64,000 nucleotides of DNA from Tetraselmis striata. Lineage: Eukaryota; Chlorophyta; Chlorodendrophyceae; Chlorodendrales; Chlorodendraceae. Position numbers and translations under genes: made by a program. Under the pieces are notes generated by a model. It did no database searches. It was not told the origin of the DNA and was given only the letters and a program-made list of their open reading frames with translations. Shown in pieces: positions 25,030 through 36,600 of the stretch; the stretch's first letter is position 1; each line of letters starts with the position of its first letter. Location of the stretch: the NCBI GenBank assembly GCA_006384855.1, contig VCJN01001732.1:1-64000 (forward strand), in the 5' to 3' direction.

Positions 25030-26259
25030 AGTGAGCGTACATACGAGTTGGCACCTAGAAGCAGTGACACGCCGACCTTGTTCACACCGATCCGACCAAC
25101 AATGCCACAAACCCAAACAGCCACTTTGAGCACCTGGGTGCCGAAGTAGAACCACGGCTGCAAGCCTGTGCGCAGCACTCAGCAGGCCTTACTCCGCCTC
25201 TGCTTGATCGAGCAGCCAAACGCTGCTTGTCTTGCGTCAGGTACCTCACTTATGTGGGCTGCCATTGCAGCGTTAATCTGGACAGCGCATGCAGCCAGGC
25301 CCCTCGCGCGCCAATGACCATCTCCTCCCACCGCCCTGCACATAATTCAGACTCCCGCAATCCGCCCCCGCAAACAACGCGGAGGCGCACGCGACTTCTG
25401 GTGCCGGGCTGTGTCCGCCTGGAACACGTTGGAAAATTGCAAACTATTCGTGATATGCTGCTGCACGAGCATTCTATATTGTAGCTTCAAATGCGCAGTC
25501 TGGCATTAATATGAAAAGACAAAAGGAGACGAGGTACTGCAGCAGGCAGCAGCGCGATATGGCACGTGACTACGCTACAGTGCTGGGTTCCTGCTAGTAC
25601 GTGTCGCACACATGCGTGGCAGAATGGATATATTATATATATATATTGAATCAATATATTCATCAATATGCATATGTGTGTGTGTATGTACATATATATA
25701 TATATATATATATAAATATCACACATAATATTATCAGCAGTACAGGAAGCCCGCGTGTTTTTAGCCTGCGCTATATCAGGCCGCCGTGTTCTATAACGCG
25801 CAAGGGTACCGTCATATTTAGAGCGGAAGGAGCATGGGCGACTCTACGGCATCTACATGAAGTCGCTGATACATGTATGAACAGCACCTGCTACTACATG
25901 GACATAAGACGAGAGTATACCGCCGTAGCACAGCACTATGTTATTTATCTATTCCGCAGTAGCCACATTACACATCTCCGCTTAAGTAAGGGGTTTGCAA
26001 ATTCAATCGATGACATGCCCATGCGCGGATGCATTGAGGCCGGGCGTGCGCAAGTGCATGCATTCTGCTCAGGGTCGTACGGCTTGGGAAAGCGCGATAG
26101 ACCCGACCTTGCCACCGGGTAACTGTTGCGGACTTGCCATCAACACTTTCATTAGGCAAAAGCAGAGATTTGTGGCGCTAGAGCTCCAAAACCATAAGCC
26201 ACATCACCCTTTGTATGATGCCTATCCGCCATGCGTAGTTCGTAGTGTAGCAGGGTGTT
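24666..26259. other. Intergenic region downstream of the importin gene
   Basis: No coding gene is recognised. A poly-C plus (CA)n tract lies at 24,996-25,030. An AT-rich microsatellite lies at about 25,631-25,715. Short open frames here have no family resemblance. Confidence 0.5.
25631..25715. repeat. TA/TG-rich microsatellite cluster
   Basis: Imperfect (TA)n and (GT)n runs alternate over about 85 bp. Confidence 0.85.
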
Positions 26260-27259
26260 GAAATTAGGCGGTATGAGACAAAGCCCCATATGAACGTCCT
26301 TGTGTCGATTCCGCTGGTTTACGGGCGAAATCATGGACAGCTTCGATGTGGGGCGAAGCTTTTATACAGCAGTAGTGAGTTAATGCACGGCTGCATTCCC
26401 AAAGCGCGCCATTGTGATCCGAGTGGCATCGGAAGTTTTTGAGGACGCATATGGCACATCTAGCATCCGTGGCGAGGACGCATGCAAGGTGGACCATGTT
26501 GTGGCACCCTGTGGCTGGGCAGTTCCAGACTATGCCTACGGCTGGGAGGTGACAGAGGGTTCAATGACGACGACCGGCATTTTTCACTTCTCGTGGCGGA
26601 AGGCGGTCTTGTGTGATGGGTGAGCACGAGGCCGGGATGAAGCCCATGTGCTTCTGGGCGTAGATTTCTGGAAGGATGGGGATTTCCAGGGTACGGTGGA
26701 CGAGGTATTGGTTGACGCCATCTGGTCCTCGGGCCATGGAGGTGATGCGGGTCACATTGCTAGCCGGTGGGGGAGTTGCATGGACTGTGAGGGGTTGTGT
26801 GCGGAATTGAGGCGTGCGGGCCCGGGCCGGGGCGCGCTGGGGGTGCAGGACCGGCGGGGCGAGTTGTGGGCGGCGTGCGCTGCGCGGAAGGACATGCAAC
26901 CATGTGCTGTGTAAGGGGAACTAACGCATGTCTAGGGAGGGGTAGCGCTGTGGGGCTTACAGTACCTCAGGTAGGGTGGGAATTTGCGATAGGGTATGTA
27001 ATATGCCTTCGGGAGGGCGGACCGGATTGCGGCGGGAGTATGTGGGCGAGGGTGGCTCTGGTAAACTCTGGTAACCGTTTTGAGGCGGTAAGCAAAGATA
27101 AGGGGGGCGCCAATTCGCCGCTGGGTTGCCGGGGCGTTCCCCCAGGTCTCAAGGCCAACTTCCCATAGCGGGGCCAACCTGCGCATTATGGTTGCGGTTC
27201 AAGGTTTGGCTTTGTAGTGCTTGCATGTGGCGATCCTATCCTCGGGGGGTGGGTGTTCC

Positions 27260-27298
27260 GAGAGTTTGGTCCGGAACACTTACCCGGACCAAACTCTC
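27260..27298. repeat. Perfect 15-bp hairpin
   Basis: The arms gagagtttggtccgg (27,260-27,274) and ccggaccaaactctc (27,284-27,298) are exact reverse complements around a 9-base loop. It lies inside decayed LINE F. Confidence 0.9.
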
Positions 27299-28655
27299 CG
27301 GGTAGGTGTCTTTGCGGCATCGTGCTGAAAGTTGAAGGCATCGCGGATGGAGGTGGCGAGGTGTGTGTCTTCCGCGAAGGCGTACGAGTACCCCGTGATA
27401 TGTGGAGGTACATGTCACGGTGAATGTGCGTGAGCCGGGTAGGAGTGTGAGGATGTTGCGCACTCCTCCGGCCACTTGGCGTACCTAGCGACCGTGTCTT
27501 TGATGTGGCCCATGTACATATTCCCCTGGAGGCCAGGTACAGTTAGTGTGTTTCGTACGTGCTCAGCTGTCATTCACGCGGCTTTGGTGAGCCACTTCAG
27601 GATTTCGTTTGGGATTAAGTCCGGGCATGGCGGTTTTCCGGTACTGAGGAAGCGTTTGGTCTCGTCATGCAGAAGTGCGCGGGAGTATTGGGAGGAGAGA
27701 CGGACGTTGGGGTCGATCTTGAATGGGTCGTAGTTGGTCGGTAGTTCCCAAGGGGGTGTCCCTGGGGTGTCGGGGGTGCCTTTGGTGAGTTGTGCGGCGT
27801 AGTGGCTTTCTATGGCAACCCTCGCCGGATCGGCTGTAGTGAGGCCTGTGGCTGTGGCGGCGTCTACGTGCGTCATCCGGGAGTTGGTGCTCTTTTGTCC
27901 TTTGGTTCGTGCTTTGAGGCGGCTGTGGAACATACGGGGGATAGCGTCGTCGGTAGGATTTGTTGTTTTTGTTTTTGCCGTACGCGTTGTGTTTTCGTGT
28001 GGACGGTGATTTTTATCTCGTGGTTTGTGCGTATGCGACACTCGGTAAGCATGGTGTCCGGCGTTAGGGGTGTGTCTCCGTTGTCGGGCTTGAGAATGCT
28101 CCCGGCTCCGTCTCGCACCGAAGCCCATCTGGCATTGATCACGGCATCCGGGGTGCCTGGTTTCGGAGCCTTGAGGCGTCTCGTCTGAGTCTGCGGAGTG
28201 CGGATGCGCCGGATGACGCGTTTGTGCTTGACGGGGAAATAGATGGGGTCGTGTCCGCCGGGGAGGCGCGGTTTAGGGGTGGCGAAGGGGTCCGGGGTTG
28301 GCTTTGTGGGCCAGATTGTTGCTGCGTGGTCGAGGTGTATGTTGAGGAGGGCCATGAGGTCGGCCGCTATGTCGTCGATATCTGCTGTGGTGTAACATGT
28401 GGAGGCCCCCCCGACCAAGACTTGTAAATTGTTGGGCGAGTTTTTCGGTTTCGGCAGTGCCATATTGGTACGCCGCCGCTGCCTCCGGGGTTATCGGGAG
28501 CGCAAATTGATATTTGCGTGGTCTATCCCCACGGCGGGGGCGCCGCAGGCGGCTCGAGGTGGAGAAGGGCGCTCGGGGGCCCGATCTTCATGCCTTTATT
28601 TGTGGTCGCAGCAGTAGCCCGGTTCAAAGGTTTCAGCTGTGAGGCGGTGGGGGCG

Positions 28656-28684
28656 GGGGGGGGGGGGGGGGGGGGGGGGGGGGA
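28656..28684. repeat. Poly-G tract
   Basis: A nearly pure run of G, interrupting the endonuclease-like remnant of LINE F. Confidence 0.9.
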
Positions 28685-28994
28685 GGGGGACGTGCCCCCA
28701 AGGAGCCAATGGTCGATGGGGGTGTTTGTTGGAATGAACGTGGGCACCTCGTGGTGCCACTGCGTCATGCCGGCGTCCGCCATGGGCTGTGTAGGTTTGT
28801 TATTGGGGTAGTGTGTGGCTGTGATCGGGAGTTGGAAGTTTTCCTCGTACGACGTGCGGGGAGCCGGTGTTCGTGGCAGTCTCGTTGGTGGAGACGATGT
28901 AGCGGATTACTTCGTCGTATTTGGATCTCTCGGGCGTCGTGCGGAGCTGCGGGAGATAGGTCCTATGGGGGGGGGGGGGGGGGGCGTTGGAGTG

Positions 28995-29364
28995 TAAGGA
29001 TATGTACCACAAATACCCATGTGGGTACCCAGTGCCTGGTGCGTTTTGCGCGGTATCCGTACAGATGGTGCTTCTACGCACACATTGGATCCGGGTGCGA
29101 TCCCGCGGAGTAAAATACCGGTATATATAATTACATGAGCTAGCAGCAGAAGGCGATATCGGAAATCACCAAAATAATATGATATGATATGATATCCCGC
29201 AATGTTGGACGACCCGGCCAATGCGGATCACAACCGAATCCAAGCCGAAACGTTGCTGGAGGAGGTCCTCACTCCTATGGTGGGGGGGGGGGGGTAAGGA
29301 TATGTCCCGCACAAATCCCCATGTGGGTACCCCGTGCCTGGTGCGTTTTGCGCGGTATCCTTAC
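28995..29364. repeat. Pair of direct repeats, about 70 bp each, both preceded by a G-run
   Basis: 28,995-29,062 and 29,295-29,364 both run from taaggatatgt through catgtgggtacc to tgcgttttgcgcggtatcc with few differences. Each follows a run of 13 or more G (about 28,969-28,984 and 29,281-29,294). Confidence 0.85.
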
Positions 29365-30029
29365 AAGACGCCAGTATAATATTTCTTGTAACATACAGTA
29401 CGCGCTATAACTCATTAATTATCAGGATATATATACTAGCCGAGTTAGCTGTGCCTATCCGCGGTGCCGAGTCGGACTGCTACAGGATAAATATCCAATG
29501 CCACCAGCATATTGTAAGAGATTACATTCTGTAGTGCGCTTTTGAAAGCCCTTATGTAATAAAAATTACATTCTGCATTCAACTCAATTCGCCAAACGCT
29601 ACTAGTAGAGCCTTGTTTCACCAAGTACTGCCACGAGTACTTACACCCGGCCCCTCCGCCCCCGAACGCCCGCCCTGCCTTGAAGTGCCGGGCTCCCGTC
29701 TCGTTTCCTCGCACCAGCCGCCCTCGCCCGTTCTCACGGGGCGGCTGAGGGTTTCCTGGGTGTTCCGAACGGGTCGGCCGTAGGGCGCCGCCAGACACTC
29801 CGCTTTACTACTCTGAGATTTGAGTGATTCAGAGGCAGAACAAACACGGGTGGGGCCGTGGGGGGTACGCCGGATCTTCTGCAGCAAGTCGGTCGCAGGT
29901 CGTACCGAGGTACGAGAACACGATTTTATCTTGAACAACCCTCGCGAGTAATCTGCCTCCGTCCGATTTGTACAGACCCCCCTCCCCACCCGTAGGCGGA
30001 TCTCGGAGAGGCCGACGCAAGGCCGAGGC
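29365..30029. other. No recognisable gene
   Basis: Mixed-composition sequence with only short unassignable open frames. Nothing else stands out. Confidence 0.4.
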
Positions 30030-30345
30030 CGTACATGAACTATTTTCAGCAGCGTACATGGCTGCTGCCCCGCGGCGCCAGCACCGGGACAATGAGTAGT
30101 ATTGTTTGAAAAGCCCCCCTTAGAGCTCCCCGGTCGCCGCATGATCCAAGGACCCGCCACAACCGGCCATCCCGCTCAGCCCCCTGCCGCACCCAGCCAG
30201 GCACGCGGGGCTTTCAGGTGGGGGTGGTGCCGCCGGGCGTGCCGCACCTAGGATCCTCCGCTTATGGTGGGCCGCTGACTGGCGGCGGGCGCCATGGTCC
30301 CATAAATGTTTTGTACCCGAGAAGGAGGAGGCGCTTGGCAATCTC
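30030..30345 (+). repeat. Dispersed repeat family R1, copy 1
   Basis: It shares an ordered set of blocks with 53,740-54,065: gtacatgg, gcggcgcca, a gagtan-tattntttgaaa block, agccnnnn-gctcccc, gatcctccgct, gtgggccnctg and ggcgggc. Identity is moderate, so both copies are old. The family is unknown and no coding capacity is visible. Confidence 0.6.
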
Positions 30346-30845
30346 TGCCGAGGTCCGGATTTTTGTTTCTGTGAGTATCATAATGTCCGGGCAGTCCGTA
30401 AGCAGCTATGTGTGCACGTCATAGAGGGCGAATTAATTTCGAGCCTTTGAGGTTGAAGCAGCGAGCAACAAGTGGAGGGTAGTTCGCGAGGCCAGGAGGG
30501 TCAAAGGCGTACTAGCCACAGAAATGACATATAATTGTGGTTTACATGTTTGGCACTCTGTATGGTCTGTTCTCATCGCACAGCACTCCTATAGCACTTG
30601 CAGCAATGCGCAGGAGTATTAACGGAGGGAAACCTGCTTAAATGTCCCATGGCAGTACTTTACACAGTAATGGACTTGCCTTACAAACAAAGTGCGCAAG
30701 CCGCAAAATCAGAGGGGGAGGGGGGGGGGCAGCCAGACCGGGAAATTGAATGGGAAGAGCCTTAAAGGAAGAGCCTTATAATTATGTAGATTTTATAGAA
30801 GGCTTCGAGGTGTGGGAACATACTCCTCTAAGTTTTCAATAATAT
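30346..30845. other. No recognisable gene
   Basis: Unique-looking sequence with a short G-run at 30,721-30,729. It forms the left flank of LINE copy B. Confidence 0.4.
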
Positions 30846-32875
30846 CAATATCAATCGTCGCCAAGCGGCAGGTCTACCCACGTACGCGGGTTTTATTGAC
30901 TTTAGGAAGGCATATGACACCGTGCCTCATGAGGTTTTATTCCTAAAACTACAAGCTATAGGAGTTACGGGTCATATGCTTACCTTCATTAAAACTTTAT
31001 ACATGGATAGTATGGTACGGGTCAAGACAAGGGTGGCCCCGGGAACACTATACCCATCAGACCCCATACCCATAGAGCGTGGCCTCCGACAGGGATGCCC
31101 CGCTTCCCCCATCCTATTTAACATATTTATTAACGATATATTCGATGGGGTAGAACATCTAGGGTGTGATGTACCAGGGTGCACCGACACATTAGTAGCG
31201 GCAAGGCAACCACTAAGGGTGCCAGGTCAGTTATACGCGGACGACGTTGTTGGTATCACATGCTCGTTCGATAACCTGCATGCCATGTTCGCCCACTTCT
31301 CGCAGTGGGCGGAGGACCATTTTATGGGGTTTGGGGTACTAACTTAAGTGTGCGGTAATGGCATTAGGCCGATTATCCGACGAGACCGCGTTACGCGAAC
31401 AAGCTGCCCGATGGCACCTTGGGGGGGAACGGGTACCGGTTGTAAATGAATATAGGTACTTGGGTACGGTCATTAAGTCGGATTTAGGTATGCAACACAT
31501 AGTATACGACCGGGTTAAGAAGGGTAAACGCGCCATTGGGGCGCTCGATTCGTATTAGTCGGCGGACGGGACATAATTCCTATTAATGTGTGTGTGTCGG
31601 TCTTTAAAACCTTTGTACTGCCGGTTTTAACTTATGGGTGTGAAGTATGGGGCATGGATAGAACTAGCGGCGCAAATAAATTACAAACCGTACTCAATAA
31701 GTGCTTGCGGTGCCTCATTGGGATGGGTAAAATCTCCCCTTGGGTGGCCACTGCACCGATGATGCGGGAATTGGATATTGCGCCTAGAGGCTACGGCCGC
31801 TGCGGCACGGGCTCGAGCGTTCCTTAATTAAAGCATCCGACTTGAATACATGTATAACACATTTAGTAGATCAGCCAAGTTGGGCGCGCCCTAACACGTG
31901 GACGTCAGGGACTTTGCGGTGGTTAGATCGACTAGCTAGGCCGAACGTAGGGCTATCTGAGGGGGCGCACCTTCCACTTGAGTGGAGGTCACTAGCCGCG
32001 CGCGATGCCGCTAAACTAGTAAAGGCATCGGTGTGGGCGCGTTACAAATCGTCGGCATCGTTAGCACGCAATAAAATCTGGGGTATATATGTCCAGGCGT
32101 CTTATGCGTCAAACCCGTAGCCACAGTACGGTGTGGGTGTCCCCGTGGGGGTTGTGGCCGGGTTGCACATTATGATATAATTACGCACCCGAGTATTTCC
32201 CACCGCCCGCCGATTGGCCCGGATTCATGCCATGCATGAGCGGTTCCTGAAACACTGCCCTGCATGTGGCGGAGGTGAATCTCAGACTATCGAACATATG
32301 TCGGTGGAGTGCCCGCGGTGGGGGTATCACCGTCATACTTTTGGGTTGTTAGTTCCGGAGTTCAGGGATTCTATTAGTAGTCAGGTTATTGCGTCAACAC
32401 CTGAGGACTTAACCGCCTTTATTTTGGGCGGGGTCCCCCCCTCCCTTCACGGCGCCCTGGATTTTACTGGGAATGGGAAATTTTTCCAGCTAAGGCGTCG
32501 GGCCCTCCCTCACATTGCCTTTTTTGTTGCACATGTATCGCACTCCCGAAATGCTTTGCTCCGCGGGTTGGGGCTTGCCCCAACTCGCATTACTCGAATG
32601 GGCCGACGCCCAAACGGGTAGGGCGGACCTTTCGTGGTCCGTGCCGGGTATTTTGATGGCAGTGTTTTAGACGGTGATCCAACAGTGTTGGAAATTCCGT
32701 CACTGGACAATCAGTCTCGCAGAATGCTCCGGCAATTTGCTTGATGACTACAGCGGAGCGTCGCCTACCCAGGGCTTTCCGTAAGTGGATTGCTGCCTAA
32801 ACGGCGGTCGTAGAGACGCTGCAAGGGTTTCACTGGTGCCAGTCCTGTCCCGGGGGCGGGAAAAACAATATCAAT
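30846..32875 (+). mobile_element. LINE copy B: 5'-truncated non-LTR retrotransposon with 10-bp target-site duplication (pseudogene)
   Basis: The body (30,856-32,865) is about 95% similar to LINE copy C and starts inside the RT domain at the LPTYAGFIDFRKAYDTVPHE region. RT boxes RGLRQGCPASPILFNIFIND and GQLYADDVVGI, a C-terminal CCHC-type finger (CPACGGGESQTIEHM, HRHTFG) and the 3' UTR are present. The element ends in AAAAA. The direct repeat caatatcaat flanks it (30,846-30,855 and 32,866-32,875). Frameshifts at about 31,340, 31,555 and 31,825 and a stop at about 32,118 inactivate it. Confidence 0.93.
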
Positions 32876-33363
32876 AAAACAGCAAGCGAAACGTACAAAT
32901 AAGCGTAAAGCGCCGGGGTAAAATATCGGGCAGGTCTGCGCGAAAGAGCTCACCCCTACACCGCCACCCGGAGGACCAAAGCCCACGCTCCCCCCCGGTT
33001 GGTGTTCTCTTGCCTCCAGACGACCAGACCGACCGCCTTTCGGCCCTTCCGTGTAAAACGCCTGCACACCGCCCTTTTCGGCTAACTCCTGCCCCACCTC
33101 CCTCGAAACCCGCCTGACGAAGCACGAGGCGCGCTGCGCTGCCGTTATAATCACTGTTGACTTGTCTGCCGCAGCGCATAGTCGTTAGCTCACACCCAGC
33201 ACCACATCAGCGCGCATCAGACAGCCGCGACCTAGGGCTCAGCTGATGCTGCCGCTCACAACCGCAATTCTCGCACTGCCGGCGCACAGTCTCCAGTCGT
33301 GTACGCTCACCTGCCAGCCCAGTAGTCACCGCCTTCGAGCCTGAACCCCCCTCCGGCCGCCTC
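32876..33363. other. Upstream region of the ABM membrane-protein gene
   Basis: No gene is recognised. This is the interval between LINE copy B and the first exon of the downstream gene, so it should hold that gene's promoter and 5' UTR. No TATA-like element is evident. Confidence 0.4.
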
Positions 33364-33629
33364 ATGGAGGCAGCGGCTCGGGGGCGGGGCATGCAGCAGC
33401 CCGGGTCCGCAGCCAGCGACCAATCTGTCGCGTCGCTCGACCCATCGGCCGTCGATGCAGCAGGCGGCTCCGTCCGTTGGGACAAGTTGGCTGACGGAAG
33501 CGGCCGGTCAGCCGCTGACGCGGACCCCGTGTCGGGCTTGCAGCTGCTGCGGCAGCTGGAGGAGGTGTGCACGGACTGGGAGTCGACGACGCATTGCGTG
33601 GCGCTTCACATTGTGCACAAGGCGGGCGA

Positions 33630-33660
<31 letters not shown>

Positions 33661-36600
33661 CCTCCCCCCCCCCCCCGCCCGCTAACACCCACCCACCAAT
33701 GCTATTGCGGCGCTGCCGTGGGACGCCGTCCCGATGGTCGCCAGCTTTCTGAAATACCGAGTCGGGATTTTTGGTGAAGTAGTTCAAGGGCTAAAGCCGT
33801 CGCCATTAATGCGGATGACGAGGGGCTCTTGTTCGCAGACGGAGTCGCGCCAGGACGAATAATAATCGGAGTGAATGTTCTGGCGTGCTTTCCATTGGAC
33901 ATATCCGGGGAATAACCACGGTGGCGGTGGATCTTTCGGCGGGCGCAGGTGCCCATCAAGCGGCGGAAGCTCTACGAGCAGTGGATACAGGAGTTCATCG
34001 TGGTGCAGAGCCAGGGGTGGGAGGGCTACCAGGGTAAGGGGCATCCTCACGCGGGCTGGGCACACCAAGCCGCCGCGACGAACCCCATTGATGACACCGC
34101 GTCTCCCTCAGAACCCAACACCAGCTGTCCTCGTACCCCCGACTAGGCGCCAAGAACTCGCGGGCAGCTGACGTGTCTGATGCCAGAAACGGCGGGGCGA
34201 TGTCCCGCGGCTGGGGCTGACGGCGGCCGGGTGCCCTGCAACCTCCACAGGGACGCTGATGTACCGCCCCGAGCTGGCGGACGACAGTCAGCAGCCGGGG
34301 CGGCCCAAGCATGACAAGAGCGCTCACTTGGTGTACATGATTGACGCACGGTACCTGGGTGCGCACAACATGAGGTGGGCCGCGGCGACCTTGCCGCCAG
34401 TGTTCACACCAAACCCACCATGTCTGCGAGGAGGGGGAGGGGTGTTTTCTCAGAGACAGTTATTCTATTAACTAGTACAGGATTGCAAGTTATTAGAGTA
34501 TGGGGCCGACCTCCGCATGGGGATGCTGCGGCAGGCGCTGGCTGGAGTCGGAGGTGCGCGCCAAGCACGTGGCCAGCGGCATCCAGCAGCAGCTGTGGGA
34601 CCCGAGCACCTCGAGCGCCAAGGTCATGGAGGGGCAGTCGCTGACGGTGGACTACGTGTGGAGCGACGACCCCACGGTGCCGCACGGCGACGGCAGCGAG
34701 GTGGTCCTCCGGGACGGGGGCCGCACGGGGCGGGTGCCGGAGCTGGCGCTGTGGCGGCTGCTGCTCTTCACCACCCTCAACGTCTGGATCGTGGTGCTGC
34801 TCCTCAACTGGCCGGTCGGCTCGCTGGGCACGCTCCTGAGCGACTGGCCCTGGCAGGCGAGCCTGTTTGTCAGCCAGGCAGTCACCGTGACGCTGGTAAG
34901 CCCCAATCCTCCGCAGGGCCCCATCCGCAGTGACAACGGGTAGACGGTCAAGACGCACCGAACTCCTTCCATTGCACTATGTTGGCGGAATCATCACCAT
35001 CACCGTCACCATCACGGTACCAACACGGTCATCATCACCATCACCGTGGCTCTGATTCCTTTTGGATATGATCATTACTGTAACAGTGCTTATCGTCGTT
35101 TCGTTCTCTCCCCGCCATCATACGGCAGTCTTGATGGCCCTGGCTCTGATCCGATCTTTCTGTGATCGTGTCGATCAGCGTCCTCAGCACCCTCGCCACC
35201 CCCGCCCTCCGCATTGCCGCCGCAGTGCCACCGCCCGCGATGCAACGGCGGCATCCTCGCCGTTGTCATCCTTGTTGCGCATATGGCGCCCGTGTGAGCC
35301 TTCGCCGCCCGCACTGCCCGGCAGGTGCTGTGGGTGATGACGCCGAGCCTGCAGCCGCTGCTCACGTGGTGGCTGGTTCAGAGGCGCCCGCGCCACTGGC
35401 TGTGGAGCGTGGAGCCCATGCTGACGCTGTACGAGGTAGCGCCCCCCCCCCCCCCCCCCCCTCGCCCGCTATACCTCCTGCTCTGCATTTGCGCACCGGG
35501 GAGGGGGACTTGGGCGGGGGGGAAGGGGGGGGGGGGGGGGGGAAGAACGGGGCTTTAAGGTCTGAAACAAACCTGCGGCGCTTCCCGCCTGGGACTGTTG
35601 CCCCCTCTCCAGGGCTTCCCGTGCCTGCGCCCAAGAAAAGTGGCACGACCAGCAGCTGCCGCCCCGCCAGCCACACAGGACAAGGGCGAGGCGGTGGGCA
35701 CGGGGGCGGTGCAGCCAGGCCAGCCAGCGGAGGCGGTCGGCGAGCTGGAGGATGCGGCGGAGGCTGGCGGGGCGAGCAGCCGGGGCGGCATCAGGAGCGG
35801 CGCGGACGCGGCCGCCATGCTGATGGAGGCCGTGGAGAAGGAGGATGCGTACATTCGACTGGTGGCGCCCTCGTCATGCGGGGCGGCCTCCATCCCTTGT
35901 CTTAAGACCTCGCCCCCGGGGCCACCACCAGCAGCTGAGCGCCGTGTTGCGCGCTGCCCAGGCGGCGCAGCGGTCGAGCGAGATGCGGGCCAGGGAGGCG
36001 GCCAAGACGGAGCCGCTGGTCAGGATGGACGGCCCGATCAGCATCATCGTCAGCCACCACGTCCACCCCGACAAGTTCGCAGAGTTTGAGGCGGTGCTCA
36101 AGGTGCCTCCACCTTCCCCCCTCCTCCTCCCCTCCCCCGCCTCCTCCCTTCTCCCACGGGAGCCATGTCTTGCAGCAATCGTGTGTGCGCGTGCATGCCG
36201 CACGGTATGGAAAACCTCTGTTTCTACATGTATCTATTATGGCTATGATAGTTGTGTGCAAGCTGTGGAGCGGTCCTCGGTGTTCACATCAAGGCCAGGG
36301 TGATACATGGGTCCCAAACTTGTGCGGCCGGCATACAACAAAAGCAGTGTAGCTTGAGATTATAACCCCAGTCTGGGCTTGGATGTGGTATATTTTACCA
36401 TTTTTGACCCACCGCGAAGAGAGAAAGCTACATTTAAATATCTTGAAATAAATCAGAATGCACCACGAATACTTCACGGATGTTCCGACTCGTTGCTTCA
36501 AACCAATGAATTTTGTTTTGGACCCGCAAACCCAATGAAATATTACTACAGTGAGTTTGTATGATATGTCATGACAGGTCACTTAATACCAGCATAATCA

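Larger units (their letters stand above)
26260..29080 (-). pseudogene. Decayed LINE-type retroelement F (endonuclease and RT remnants)
   Basis: Reading the minus strand from 29,080 downwards, an endonuclease-like end (EVPTFIPTNTPIDHWLLG near 28,730) is followed by a linker. An RT-entry motif (GKPPCPDLIPNEILKWLT near 27,600) comes next, then an RT catalytic-box remnant (YAFAEDTHLATSIRDAF near 27,370). Downstream there are short RT-tail-like pieces (near 26,690) and a Cys/His-rich stretch (near 26,450). The usual A-D-D of the RT active site reads A-E-D, sequence between motifs is missing, and frames shift repeatedly. It is unrelated at close range to LINE copies A-C. Boundaries are approximate. 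Confidence 0.65.

Noticed and set aside
29400..29500. tRNA-like segment (gccgagtcggactgc)
   Set aside because: No cloverleaf can be formed and no A/B-box pair was found at proper spacing.
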